Assembly: GCF_017353515.1 (NCBI RefSeq)
Contig: NZ_JAFMPY010000027.1
Location: 1 to 62,129 of the forward strand
DNA from: Jiella sonneratiae
Lineage (GTDB): Bacteria > Pseudomonadota > Alphaproteobacteria > Rhizobiales > Rhizobiaceae
Length of the DNA: 62,129 nucleotides
Direction of reading: 5' to 3'
A model generated the notes under the pieces. The model was not told where the DNA came from and did not search any database. It saw only the letters and a program-made list of their open reading frames with translations. Below, piece by piece: positions 8,798-16,202 of this stretch; positions within the stretch are counted from its first letter, which is position 1, and every line of letters begins with the position of its first letter. Both the position numbers and the translations under genes were made by a program.

Positions 8798-9415
8798 ATG
8801 AGCCGATCGAAGACCGAGACGAGGCAGGGCGACTGGCTGCCGTTTCTGGCGACCTGGGTCCGCAGCCCGCTGAAGATGGGGGCGGTGGCGCCGTCGAGCC
8901 GGGCCTATTGCCGGATGATGGTGCGCCACGCGACCACGAAGCTCGACGGCCCGATCCTCGAACTCGGCCCCGGCCTCGGCGTCGTCACCCGCACGCTGCT
9001 CGAACAGGGAGTTGCCCCGGAGCGCATCACCTCGATCGAATACGACCGCGACTTCGCCCGCAAGCTGCAGCAGCGCTTCCCGGGGGTGAACGTCATCCAG
9101 GGCGACGGGCTCGATCTCGACAAGACGCTGGGTCCCGCCGCGACGAGCCCGCATTTCGCCGCCATCCTCTTCGCCATCCCGATCGTCAACATGCCGCAGG
9201 CCAAGCGCCAGGCGCTGTTCTCGCACTATTTCGAGCGGCTGAAGCCGGGCGGCAACCTGACCCAGCTCTCCTATATGGTGACGCCGCCGGTGCGGCCTGT
9301 GCCGGGGGTCTTTTCTGTCGGCTCCTCGCGCCGCGTCTGGTCAAACATCCCGCCGGCGCGGGTCTGGATCTACAGCCGCGACGAGGCCGGAAAGCCAGAG
9401 GCGAGGGCCGCTTGA
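8798..9415 (+). CDS. pmtA: Phospholipid N-methyltransferase, PmtA family (copy 2)
   Basis: This is a 205-residue paralogue of the preceding gene with the same order of motifs: LPFLATWVRSPLKMGAVAPSSRAY, ILELGPGLGVVTRTLL, VIQGDGLDLD, and VWSNIPPARVWIYSR at the end. AGGAG stands eight bases before the ATG. Its stop overlaps the TTG start of the flavin reductase gene (TTGA), so the two are translationally coupled. Two adjacent PmtA-like enzymes could divide the methylation steps, as separate enzymes do in some bradyrhizobia. Confidence 0.82.
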   Translation: MSRSKTETRQGDWLPFLATWVRSPLKMGAVAPSSRAYCRMMVRHATTKLDGPILELGPGLGVVTRTLLEQGVAPERITSIEYDRDFARKLQQRFPGVNVIQGDGLDLDKTLGPAATSPHFAAILFAIPIVNMPQAKRQALFSHYFERLKPGGNLTQLSYMVTPPVRPVPGVFSVGSSRRVWSNIPPARVWIYSRDEAGKPEARAA

Positions 9416-9996
9416 GCCGCAACATCCTGATCCTGCCGGGGTCGGCGCGTCTCGGCTCCTACAATCGCAAGCTCGCCTCGGAGGCGATGCGGATCCTCTC
9501 GGTGAGCGACGCGGTGGTGAGCCGCATCGACCTCGCCGACTATCCCCTGCCGATCTACGACGGCGACTTCGAGGCCGACACAGGCGTGCCGCAGAACGCC
9601 CAGCTGATGGCGCAGCGCATCGCCGCCCAGGACGGTCTCCTGATCGTCTCGCCGGAATACAACGCCTCGATCCCGCCGCTCCTGAAGAACGCCATCGACT
9701 GGACGAGCCGGGTGCGCAAGGTGCACGAGCGCCCGGTCCAGCCGTTCAAGGGGCTGGTCGTCGGGCTCGCCTCGGCCTCGCCCGGCCGCTTCGGCGGCAT
9801 GCGCGGCCTCGAAGCGATCCGCCTCGTCATGCGGGCACTCGGCGCCGAGGTGATGACCCAGCAATGTCTGGTGCCGAGGGCGGCCGAGGGCTTCGACGAG
9901 GACGGGCGGCTGCGCGACGACGTCGCGCGTACGAGCCTCGAAGCCCTGTGCGACAAGCTCCTCGACACGGCGCGCAGCCTCAGCCGCAACGCCTGA
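9412..9996 (+). CDS. NADPH-dependent FMN reductase-like flavoprotein
   Basis: Flavodoxin-fold reductases of this family bind FMN and reduce flavins, quinones or dyes with NAD(P)H. The 194-residue product begins with ILILPGSARLGSYNRKLA (phosphate-binding loop for FMN), then carries the family motif SPEYNASIPPLLKNAIDW at about residue 80. The TTG start overlaps the stop of the second pmtA gene and has a purine-rich GAGGCGAGGG upstream. The natural substrate is not evident, and coupling to lipid methylation is only positional. Confidence 0.85.
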   Translation: MSRNILILPGSARLGSYNRKLASEAMRILSVSDAVVSRIDLADYPLPIYDGDFEADTGVPQNAQLMAQRIAAQDGLLIVSPEYNASIPPLLKNAIDWTSRVRKVHERPVQPFKGLVVGLASASPGRFGGMRGLEAIRLVMRALGAEVMTQQCLVPRAAEGFDEDGRLRDDVARTSLEALCDKLLDTARSLSRNA

Positions 9997-10149
9997 CACG
10001 TCACGTCGGAGGGCTCGCGGCGCAGTCGTCGCCGGTGCAGGTCTGCGGCCGGCCGGGCGGGAACGATCGGCGGCGCCGGCGACGTGCCGGAATGTGAAGG
10101 CGGCCCCGACCCCGGGACCGCCCGAAGGGCGAAGCAGGAGGGACCGAGC

Positions 10150-10755
10150 ATGGTGATCGAACCCGGCGCAAACGACCCGGCGCAGCGCCGCGAGGCGGTG
10201 CGGGCGGTGCAGCGCTATCTCCACGACCACTGGAAATACTATGCCTTCCAGGGGGCGGTGATGATCGTCGTCGGCATTCTCGCGGTGCTCGTGCCCTTCG
10301 CGGCGACGCTCGCGACGACGCTGTTCTTCGGCTGGCTGCTGATTTTCGGCGGCATCGTCGGCTGCGTCGCCGCCTTCCGGTCGCGCGAGGCGCCGGGCTT
10401 CTGGTCCAACCTCCTGCTCGCCGCGCTCTGCGCCGTCCTCGGCGCGATCATCCTCTACGATCCGCTCGCCGGCACCGTGACACTCACCTGGCTGCTCGCG
10501 GCGTTTCTCCTGCTTTCCGGCGTCATCAATTTCTCGATCGCGCGGGCCGTGCGGCTGTCGACCAGCCGCTTCTGGCTGGTCGTCCTGTCCGGGGTGATCG
10601 ACGTCCTTCTCGCCGTCGTCCTGATCCTCGGCCTGCCGGGCACGGCGGTCTGGGCGGTCGGCGTCTTCCTCGGCATCTCCTTCGTGACCTCCGGATTCGG
10701 ACTGCTGATCTCGGCGCTCGACGCGCGCAGGAACCCTCCGGCATCGCGGCTGTGA
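10150..10755 (+). CDS. HdeD-family (DUF308) membrane protein
   Basis: This 201-residue protein has a short charged cytoplasmic N-terminus followed by six hydrophobic segments in the pairwise arrangement of HdeD/DUF308 proteins (for example FQGAVMIVVGILAVLVPF and LTWLLAAFLLLSGVINF). HdeD helps acid resistance in E. coli; elsewhere the role is unclear. An AGGAGG lies eight bases before the ATG, and an upstream in-frame GTG is less likely. The stop overlaps a GTG of the next gene. Confidence 0.8.
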   Translation: MVIEPGANDPAQRREAVRAVQRYLHDHWKYYAFQGAVMIVVGILAVLVPFAATLATTLFFGWLLIFGGIVGCVAAFRSREAPGFWSNLLLAALCAVLGAIILYDPLAGTVTLTWLLAAFLLLSGVINFSIARAVRLSTSRFWLVVLSGVIDVLLAVVLILGLPGTAVWAVGVFLGISFVTSGFGLLISALDARRNPPASRL

Positions 10756-11408
10756 CCATGGCGGGATCGGCCGAAAGGGCAGGGATCGTCGAGGCGCTCA
10801 TGAAGCGCACACCCCAGACATTCGCCGAGCAGATGGGCCTCGACCTCACGAAGAACACGCCGATGCCGCTGTTCCTGTGGCTGGTTGCGGCGAATCTCTT
10901 TTCCGCGCGGATTTCCGCGGATCAGGCCCTGCGGGCCGCAAAGGCGCTGAAAGAGGCGGGGCTGACGACCGCCGACCACATGGCCGAGGCCACCTGGAAG
11001 GAGCGGGTCGTCATCCTCAACCGCAACGGCTATGCGCGCTTCGACGAGAAGACGTCGCGTTTCCTGCAGGACATGGCGGATCACTGCCGCGCCGAATATG
11101 GCGGAGACCTTCGCCGGCTGCGCGAGGCGGCCGGGCGAGATCCCGGCTCGGAGCGGCGGCTCCTCAAGGAATTCAAGGGAATCGGCGAGACCGGCGTCGA
11201 CATCTTCTTCCGCGAGGCGCAGGTCGCCTGGGACGAACTCCATCCCTTCGCCGACGCGCGCTCGCTCGATGCGGCGAGGGCGCTCGGCCTCGGCGACAGC
11301 GCCGAGGCGGTGGCGGACCTCGTTCCCCGGGAGAAGCTTCCGACGCTCCTGACGGCGCTGCTTCGCGCCGACCTCGACGGTGCGCTGGACGAGATCCGGA
11401 AGAGCTGA
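10752..11408 (+). CDS. HhH-GPD-like DNA glycosylase homologue, probably without AP-lyase lysine
   Basis: The helix-hairpin-helix in the middle (LLKEFKGIGETGVDIFFREA) resembles endonuclease III/AlkA-type glycosylases. In endonuclease III the hairpin reads GxGxKT; here the lysine position is Thr (GIGETG), and no C-terminal Fe-S cysteines are present. It may therefore be a monofunctional glycosylase, or a fold relative without repair activity. The product has 218 residues. The GTG at 10752 overlaps the preceding stop; an ATG two codons later is equally possible. The N-terminal SAERAGIVEALMKRTPQTFAEQ region is unlike standard glycosylases. Confidence 0.6.
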   Translation: MTMAGSAERAGIVEALMKRTPQTFAEQMGLDLTKNTPMPLFLWLVAANLFSARISADQALRAAKALKEAGLTTADHMAEATWKERVVILNRNGYARFDEKTSRFLQDMADHCRAEYGGDLRRLREAAGRDPGSERRLLKEFKGIGETGVDIFFREAQVAWDELHPFADARSLDAARALGLGDSAEAVADLVPREKLPTLLTALLRADLDGALDEIRKS

Positions 11409-11443
11409 CGATCCTGCATCGGGACCGGTCGGCCCCGTAAGGC

Positions 11444-12193
11444 TCACACGTGCTGGCCGCCGTTGATGTGCAGTTCCGAGCCGCTCACATAGCTCGACTG
11501 GGTCGAGCAGAGAAAATAGATGACGTCGGCGACTTCCGCCGTCTGGCCGAGCCGGCGCAGCGGGATGTCGTCGATCAGCTTCTCGGTCCCCGGCGACAGG
11601 ATCGCCGTCTCGATCTCTCCCGGCGCGATGGCATTCACCCGAATCCCGGCGGGGCCGAAGTCGTGGGCCATTTCCCGCGTCAGCGAGTTGAGCGCCGCCT
11701 TGGACGTCGCATAGGCGGTGCCGGCGAACGGGTGGACGCGGCTGCCGGCGATCGAGGTGACGTTGACGATCGACCCCTTGGCCTTCGACAGTTCCCGCGA
11801 CAGCCCGCGCGCCAGCATGATCGGCGCGAAGAAGTTCACCTGGAAGACGTCGCGCCACATGTGCATCGGCGTCTGGATCGAATCGAGCCGCGAGCCGCCC
11901 TGGCCCTTGGGCGAGATCGCCGCGTTGTTGACGAGGGCGTGCAGCTGCGAATCGTTTGCCTCCAGCCTGCGGCGGATCTCCGAGACGGCATAGCCGACGT
12001 CCTCCTGGTCGGAGAGGTCGACGCGGATGTGGTCCTCGGGCCCGGCCGGCCAGGGACAGTTCTCCGCGAAATCCTGGCGCGAGCAGGTGATCACCCGCCA
12101 GCCCTCGCGGGAAAATCGCTTGACCGTGGCGTGGCCGATGCCGCGGGAGGCTCCCGTCAGCACCAGGGTCTTGCGCTCGTCGCGATCGGTCAT
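11444..12193 (-). CDS. Short-chain dehydrogenase/reductase
   Basis: A 249-residue classical SDR with NAD(P) binding at LTGASRGIGHA, the NNAA motif (ALVNNAAISPKG), catalytic Ser in NVTSIAGS and YATSK. The ending (SYVSGSELHINGGQHV) is that of FabG-like enzymes. The ATG at 12193 has GGAG upstream; a longer open frame continues upstream without conservation. It is convergent with the HhH gene and divergent from the ynjB-like gene. The 205 bases between 12193 and 12398 must hold both promoters. Substrate unknown. Confidence 0.85.
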   Translation of the reverse strand: MTDRDERKTLVLTGASRGIGHATVKRFSREGWRVITCSRQDFAENCPWPAGPEDHIRVDLSDQEDVGYAVSEIRRRLEANDSQLHALVNNAAISPKGQGGSRLDSIQTPMHMWRDVFQVNFFAPIMLARGLSRELSKAKGSIVNVTSIAGSRVHPFAGTAYATSKAALNSLTREMAHDFGPAGIRVNAIAPGEIETAILSPGTEKLIDDIPLRRLGQTAEVADVIYFLCSTQSSYVSGSELHINGGQHV

Positions 12194-12397
12194 CTGGCGT
12201 CTCCGGCCGCAGGTCCCCGGCGGGGCCGCGGCGTTCGTGTGGTACTCCTGCCATCCCATAGCGGAAGCCGAAGCCGTTGGCACCGGCCCGCTCTGCCTGT
12301 TTAGGGGGCATTGCGGAGCGAAACAATTTGCCTCCGCGCGCGAAGCTATGAACACTCGGTTTCATCGGCCGAGAGGATCGACAGCCCGGGAGAGGAT

Positions 12398-13636
12398 ATG
12401 GTTCGTTTTCGCAGTGTCGCCATGGCCGTCATGTCTTGCCTCGCTCTCGCGGGCGCCGGCCGGCCGGCCGAGGCCGCCGGATCCGCAGGAGCTGCCGCGC
12501 AGGGCTGGGATGCGGTGCTCGCCGAGGCGCGGGGCGAGACCGTCTATTTCGACGCCTGGGGCGGCTCGCAGAACATCAACGACTACATCGCCTGGGTCGG
12601 CAGCGAGGTCTCGGATCGCTTCGACATCACCCTGAAGCACGTCAAGCTCGACGACACCGCCAGTGCCGTCGCCACGGTGCTCGCCGAAAAGGCCGCCGGC
12701 AAGGGCGAGAACGGCTCCATCGATCTCATCTGGATCAACGGCGAGAATTTCGCGTCGATGCAGGAGAACGGCCTCCTCGCGGAGGGCTTTGCCACCGCGC
12801 TTCCGAACTGGCGCTACGTCGACACGAGAAATCCCACCGTCACGGTCGACTTCACGCTACCGACCCGGGGCCAGGAATCGCCCTGGGGCGGGGCGAAGCT
12901 GGTGTTCTTCTCCGATACCGCCCGGTCCGGCCCGGTCGACGCGATGCCGAAGAACGCGGACGAACTCCTCGCCTGGGCCAAGGCCCATCCGGGACGTTTC
13001 TCCTATCCCGCGCCGCCCGACTTCATCGGATCGAGCTTCCTGAAACAGGTGCTCATCGAAAAGGTCGCCGATCCCGCAGTGCTGCAACGGCCGGTCGACG
13101 ACGCGAATTTTGCGGCGGTGACGCAGCCGCTCTGGGACTGGCTCGACGCCATCCGGCCGGTGCTCTGGCGGTCCGGCCGCGATCATCCGCAGAACTATCC
13201 GGCGATGAAGCAGCTTCTCGCCGACGGCGAACTCGACATCATCTTCGCCTTCAATCCGGCCGAGGCGTCGTCGGCGATCGCGGCCGGCGAACTGCCGGAT
13301 ACGGTGCGCTCCTTCACGTTTCCGGGTGGTACGCTCGGCAACACGCATTTCGTCGCGATCCCCTACAACTCTTCGGCAAAGGCGGCGGCACAGGTCGTTG
13401 CCGACTTCCTGATCTCGCCCGAGGCGCAGCTTCGCAAGGAGGATCCGCGCTATTGGGGCGATCCGACCGTGCTCGCCATGGACAGGCTGCCGCCGGCCGA
13501 TCGCGACGCCTTCGCCGAGATCGACCGCGGCGTCGCTACGCTGCCGCCATCGAAGCTCGGCCCGGTTCTCGCCGAGCCGCACCCTTCCTGGATGACGCGT
13601 ATCGAGGAGGAGTGGAAGAGACGCTACGGCGGCTGA
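12398..13636 (+). CDS. YnjB-type ABC transporter solute-binding protein
   Basis: This 412-residue periplasmic binding protein has a cleavable signal (residues 1 to about 30, ending PAEAAG). The mature protein contains YFDAWGGSQNINDYIAWV and DLIWINGENFASMQENGLL, which are typical of YnjB/thiamine-like binding proteins. AGAGGAT precedes the ATG. It opens a three-gene importer with a fused permease and an ATPase. The ligand in E. coli is not firmly established; a small cofactor or metabolite is likely. No TPP riboswitch was recognised upstream. Confidence 0.82.
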   Translation: MVRFRSVAMAVMSCLALAGAGRPAEAAGSAGAAAQGWDAVLAEARGETVYFDAWGGSQNINDYIAWVGSEVSDRFDITLKHVKLDDTASAVATVLAEKAAGKGENGSIDLIWINGENFASMQENGLLAEGFATALPNWRYVDTRNPTVTVDFTLPTRGQESPWGGAKLVFFSDTARSGPVDAMPKNADELLAWAKAHPGRFSYPAPPDFIGSSFLKQVLIEKVADPAVLQRPVDDANFAAVTQPLWDWLDAIRPVLWRSGRDHPQNYPAMKQLLADGELDIIFAFNPAEASSAIAAGELPDTVRSFTFPGGTLGNTHFVAIPYNSSAKAAAQVVADFLISPEAQLRKEDPRYWGDPTVLAMDRLPPADRDAFAEIDRGVATLPPSKLGPVLAEPHPSWMTRIEEEWKRRYGG

Positions 13637-13728
13637 GGCGAAAGGGGTGACGCAAGCGGAGCCTGCGCCATCGGCCCGTCGCGGTGCCGCCTGCCGATGC
13701 CTGTGAGGTCGACGACGGTGGTGGCCGG

Positions 13729-15426
13729 GTGACGAAGGCTTTCAACTGGCTGGTGCCGGCGCTTCTCGCCTTGCCGGTCGCGATCGGGCTCGTCGGCGTC
13801 GTGCTGCCGGCCTTCGGCTATCTGCCGGCCCTCGGCGGCGCGGAGTTCTCTCTCGATGCCTTCCGGCGGCTTCTCGCCATGCCCGGCCTTTCCACCTCCG
13901 TCTTCCTGTCGCTTGCCGGCGGTCTCGTCACGACGGCGATCTCGACCCTCGGCGTCGCGCTGTTTCTCGCCGCCTTCCACGGCACGGCGGCCGAGCGCTT
14001 CGCCCGCAGGGCGCTGGCGCCCCTCCTTGCCGTTCCGCATGCCGCGGCGGCCTTCGGCCTCGCATTCCTGATCGCCCCGTCCGGCATGCTTGCCCGTCTG
14101 GTCGCCGCACCGCTCGGGATCGCGCGGCCGCCGGATCTCCTGATCGTCGGCGATCCGCTGGGCCTTGCGATGATGGCGGGGCTGATCGCCAAGGAGATGC
14201 CGTTCCTGCTTCTCGTCGCCTTCGCGGCACTGCCGCAGGCCGATCCGGTGCGGCGCATGCGGCTCGCGGCCTCCCTCGGCTACGGCCGGATGGCGGCTTT
14301 TCTCCTCACCGTCTGGCCCGGCGTCTACCGCCAGATCCGGCTGCCGGTGCTGGCGGTCGCCGCCTATGCGTCCGGCGTCGTCGACGTCGCGCTGATCCTC
14401 GGACCGTCGCTGCCGGCGCCGCTCGCCGTCCGCATCGTCGGCTGGATGAACGATGCGGATCTGTCGCTGCGTTTCGTCGCCTCGGCCGGCGCGCTGCTGC
14501 AGCTCGGCGTCACCGCTGCGGTCCTCCTCGCCTTCGTCCTCGGCGAGCGCCTCGCCGGCGCGCTGCGGCGCCGCCAGACGGTGACGGGAAACCGCATGCC
14601 GCGCGACGGCTGCGCGCGGCTTTTCGCCATGCTGCCGGTCGGGCTCGCCGCGGGGGCGGTGTTTCTCGGCCTCGTCGCGCTGGCTCTCTGGTCGTTCGCC
14701 GGCTTCTGGGGCTTTCCCGATCTCCTGCCGCGCCAGCTCGGCCTCGCCACCTGGATGCGGAGCCTGCCGGCGGCCGCCGGCCCGCTCGCGACGACCTTCG
14801 TGGTGGCGATCGTCTCGGCCGGCGCGGCACTCCTCCTCGTCGTCTGGCTGCTCGAGAGCCGGCGGAAAGCGGTCCGCGCCACCGTCGGAAGGCCCGCCCG
14901 GCTGCCGCCGGCCGTGGCAGGCCTCGTCTATCTGCCGCTGATCGTGCCGCAGATCGCCTTCCTCTTCGGCCTGCAGGTGGCGATCATCTCGCTCGGGCTG
15001 ACCCCGTCGCTGCTTCTGCTTTCGGCGGTCCATCTGGTCTTCGTCGCGCCCTATGTCGCCCTGGCGCTCGCCGATCCGTGGTTCGCGCTCGACCCGCGTT
15101 ACGAGCAGATCGCCGCGAGCCTCGGGCACGGCACCGCCGCGACGCTGGTCCGGGTCCGGCTGCCGATCCTGACGAGAGCGGTGCTGACGGCGCTCGCCAT
15201 CGGCTTTGCCACCTCGGTCGGCCAGTATCTGCCGACGCTCCTGATCGGCGCCGGCCGGCTTCCGACTATCACCACCGAGGCGGTGGCGCTCGCCGCCGGC
15301 GGCAACCGCCGGGTCATCGGCGCCTATGCGCTGTTGCAGACGCTGCTGCCGCTTCTCGCCTTCACCCTGTCGGGAGGCCTGCCGCGCTTGCTCTCCGGCG
15401 GTCGAGCCGGCATGAAGCGGCCATGA
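13729..15426 (+). CDS. YnjC-type fused ABC permease
   Basis: Two permease domains in one chain of about 565 residues, each with an EAA-type loop (AASLGYGRMAAFLLTVWPGV and AASLGHGTAATLVRVRLPIL). About a dozen transmembrane segments are visible. This is the YnjC arrangement. The GTG at 13729 is preferred because the first membrane segment follows soon after; an in-frame GTG lies at 13684. The stop overlaps the ATPase start (ATGA), consistent with fixed stoichiometry. Confidence 0.82.
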   Translation: MTKAFNWLVPALLALPVAIGLVGVVLPAFGYLPALGGAEFSLDAFRRLLAMPGLSTSVFLSLAGGLVTTAISTLGVALFLAAFHGTAAERFARRALAPLLAVPHAAAAFGLAFLIAPSGMLARLVAAPLGIARPPDLLIVGDPLGLAMMAGLIAKEMPFLLLVAFAALPQADPVRRMRLAASLGYGRMAAFLLTVWPGVYRQIRLPVLAVAAYASGVVDVALILGPSLPAPLAVRIVGWMNDADLSLRFVASAGALLQLGVTAAVLLAFVLGERLAGALRRRQTVTGNRMPRDGCARLFAMLPVGLAAGAVFLGLVALALWSFAGFWGFPDLLPRQLGLATWMRSLPAAAGPLATTFVVAIVSAGAALLLVVWLLESRRKAVRATVGRPARLPPAVAGLVYLPLIVPQIAFLFGLQVAIISLGLTPSLLLLSAVHLVFVAPYVALALADPWFALDPRYEQIAASLGHGTAATLVRVRLPILTRAVLTALAIGFATSVGQYLPTLLIGAGRLPTITTEAVALAAGGNRRVIGAYALLQTLLPLLAFTLSGGLPRLLSGGRAGMKRP

Positions 15427-16202
15427 ACCGTCTCGCACCCATCGGCGCCGCGGCGCGCCCGGCGACGATGCGCTCCACGCCCGGTAAGGCGGAGGCCGGC
15501 GCGACGCCGGCGGGCCTCGTGCTCGACGGCGTCGAGATCCGGCTCGAAGGGCGCAGCCTGCTGGCGCTCGACCGCACCGTCCTGCCCGGCGAGACGCTGA
15601 CCGTCATGGGCCCCTCCGGCTCCGGCAAGTCGACGCTCTTCGCCTTCCTCGCCGGTTTCCTCGATCCCGCCTTCACGGCGCGGGGCAGGGTGCTCCTCGA
15701 CGGGCGCGACCTCACCGGTCTGTCGCCGCAGGCGCGGCGCGTCGGCCTGATGTTCCAGGATGCGCTGCTGTTTCCCCACATGTCGGTCGGCGGAAACCTG
15801 CTCTTTGCCGTGCCGGGGCGGGTGAAGGGCCGGAAGCTGCGCCACGCCGCCGTCGAAGCGATGCTTTCCGACGTCGGGCTCGACGGTTTCTTCGCCCGCG
15901 ATCCCGCGACGCTCTCCGGCGGCCAGGCGGCCCGGGTGGCGCTGGCGCGCACGCTCATCGCCGAACCCCGGGCGCTGCTCCTCGACGAGCCGTTCTCGCC
16001 TCTCGACCAGGCGCTCCGGGCCGCGACGCGCGACCTCGTCTTCGACCGTATCGAGGCCCGCAACATCCCGGCGATCCTCGTCACCCACGACCCGGCAGAT
16101 GCGAAGGCCGCCCGCGGCGCGATCGTCGAGATCGGCGGTGCGCAGGCCGAGCTGCAGGCGACGCCCGCCGCGGCCGCCGCCGGATCGCGGGCCGCCCGAT
16201 GA
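15423..16202 (+). CDS. YnjD-type ABC transporter ATPase
   Basis: 259 residues with Walker A GPSGSGKST, Q-loop LMFQDALLFPHMSV, ABC signature LSGGQAARVALARTL, Walker B ALLLDEPFSPLDQ, and switch histidine in ILVTHDPADA. The N-terminal 40 residues are Ala/Pro-rich and not conserved. It shares ATGA overlaps with the permease before it and with hrpB after it, so all four genes probably lie on one transcript. Confidence 0.85.
   Translation: MNRLAPIGAAARPATMRSTPGKAEAGATPAGLVLDGVEIRLEGRSLLALDRTVLPGETLTVMGPSGSGKSTLFAFLAGFLDPAFTARGRVLLDGRDLTGLSPQARRVGLMFQDALLFPHMSVGGNLLFAVPGRVKGRKLRHAAVEAMLSDVGLDGFFARDPATLSGGQAARVALARTLIAEPRALLLDEPFSPLDQALRAATRDLVFDRIEARNIPAILVTHDPADAKAARGAIVEIGGAQAELQATPAAAAAGSRAAR

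Noticed and set aside
12194-12397. Possible TPP riboswitch before the YnjB-type gene
   Set aside because: The conserved CTGAGA and ACCTGAT elements are not present.
13624-15438. 604-codon minus-strand frame opposite the fused permease
   Set aside because: Arg/Gly/Asp/Glu-rich low-complexity product without motifs; the plus strand encodes a clear permease.
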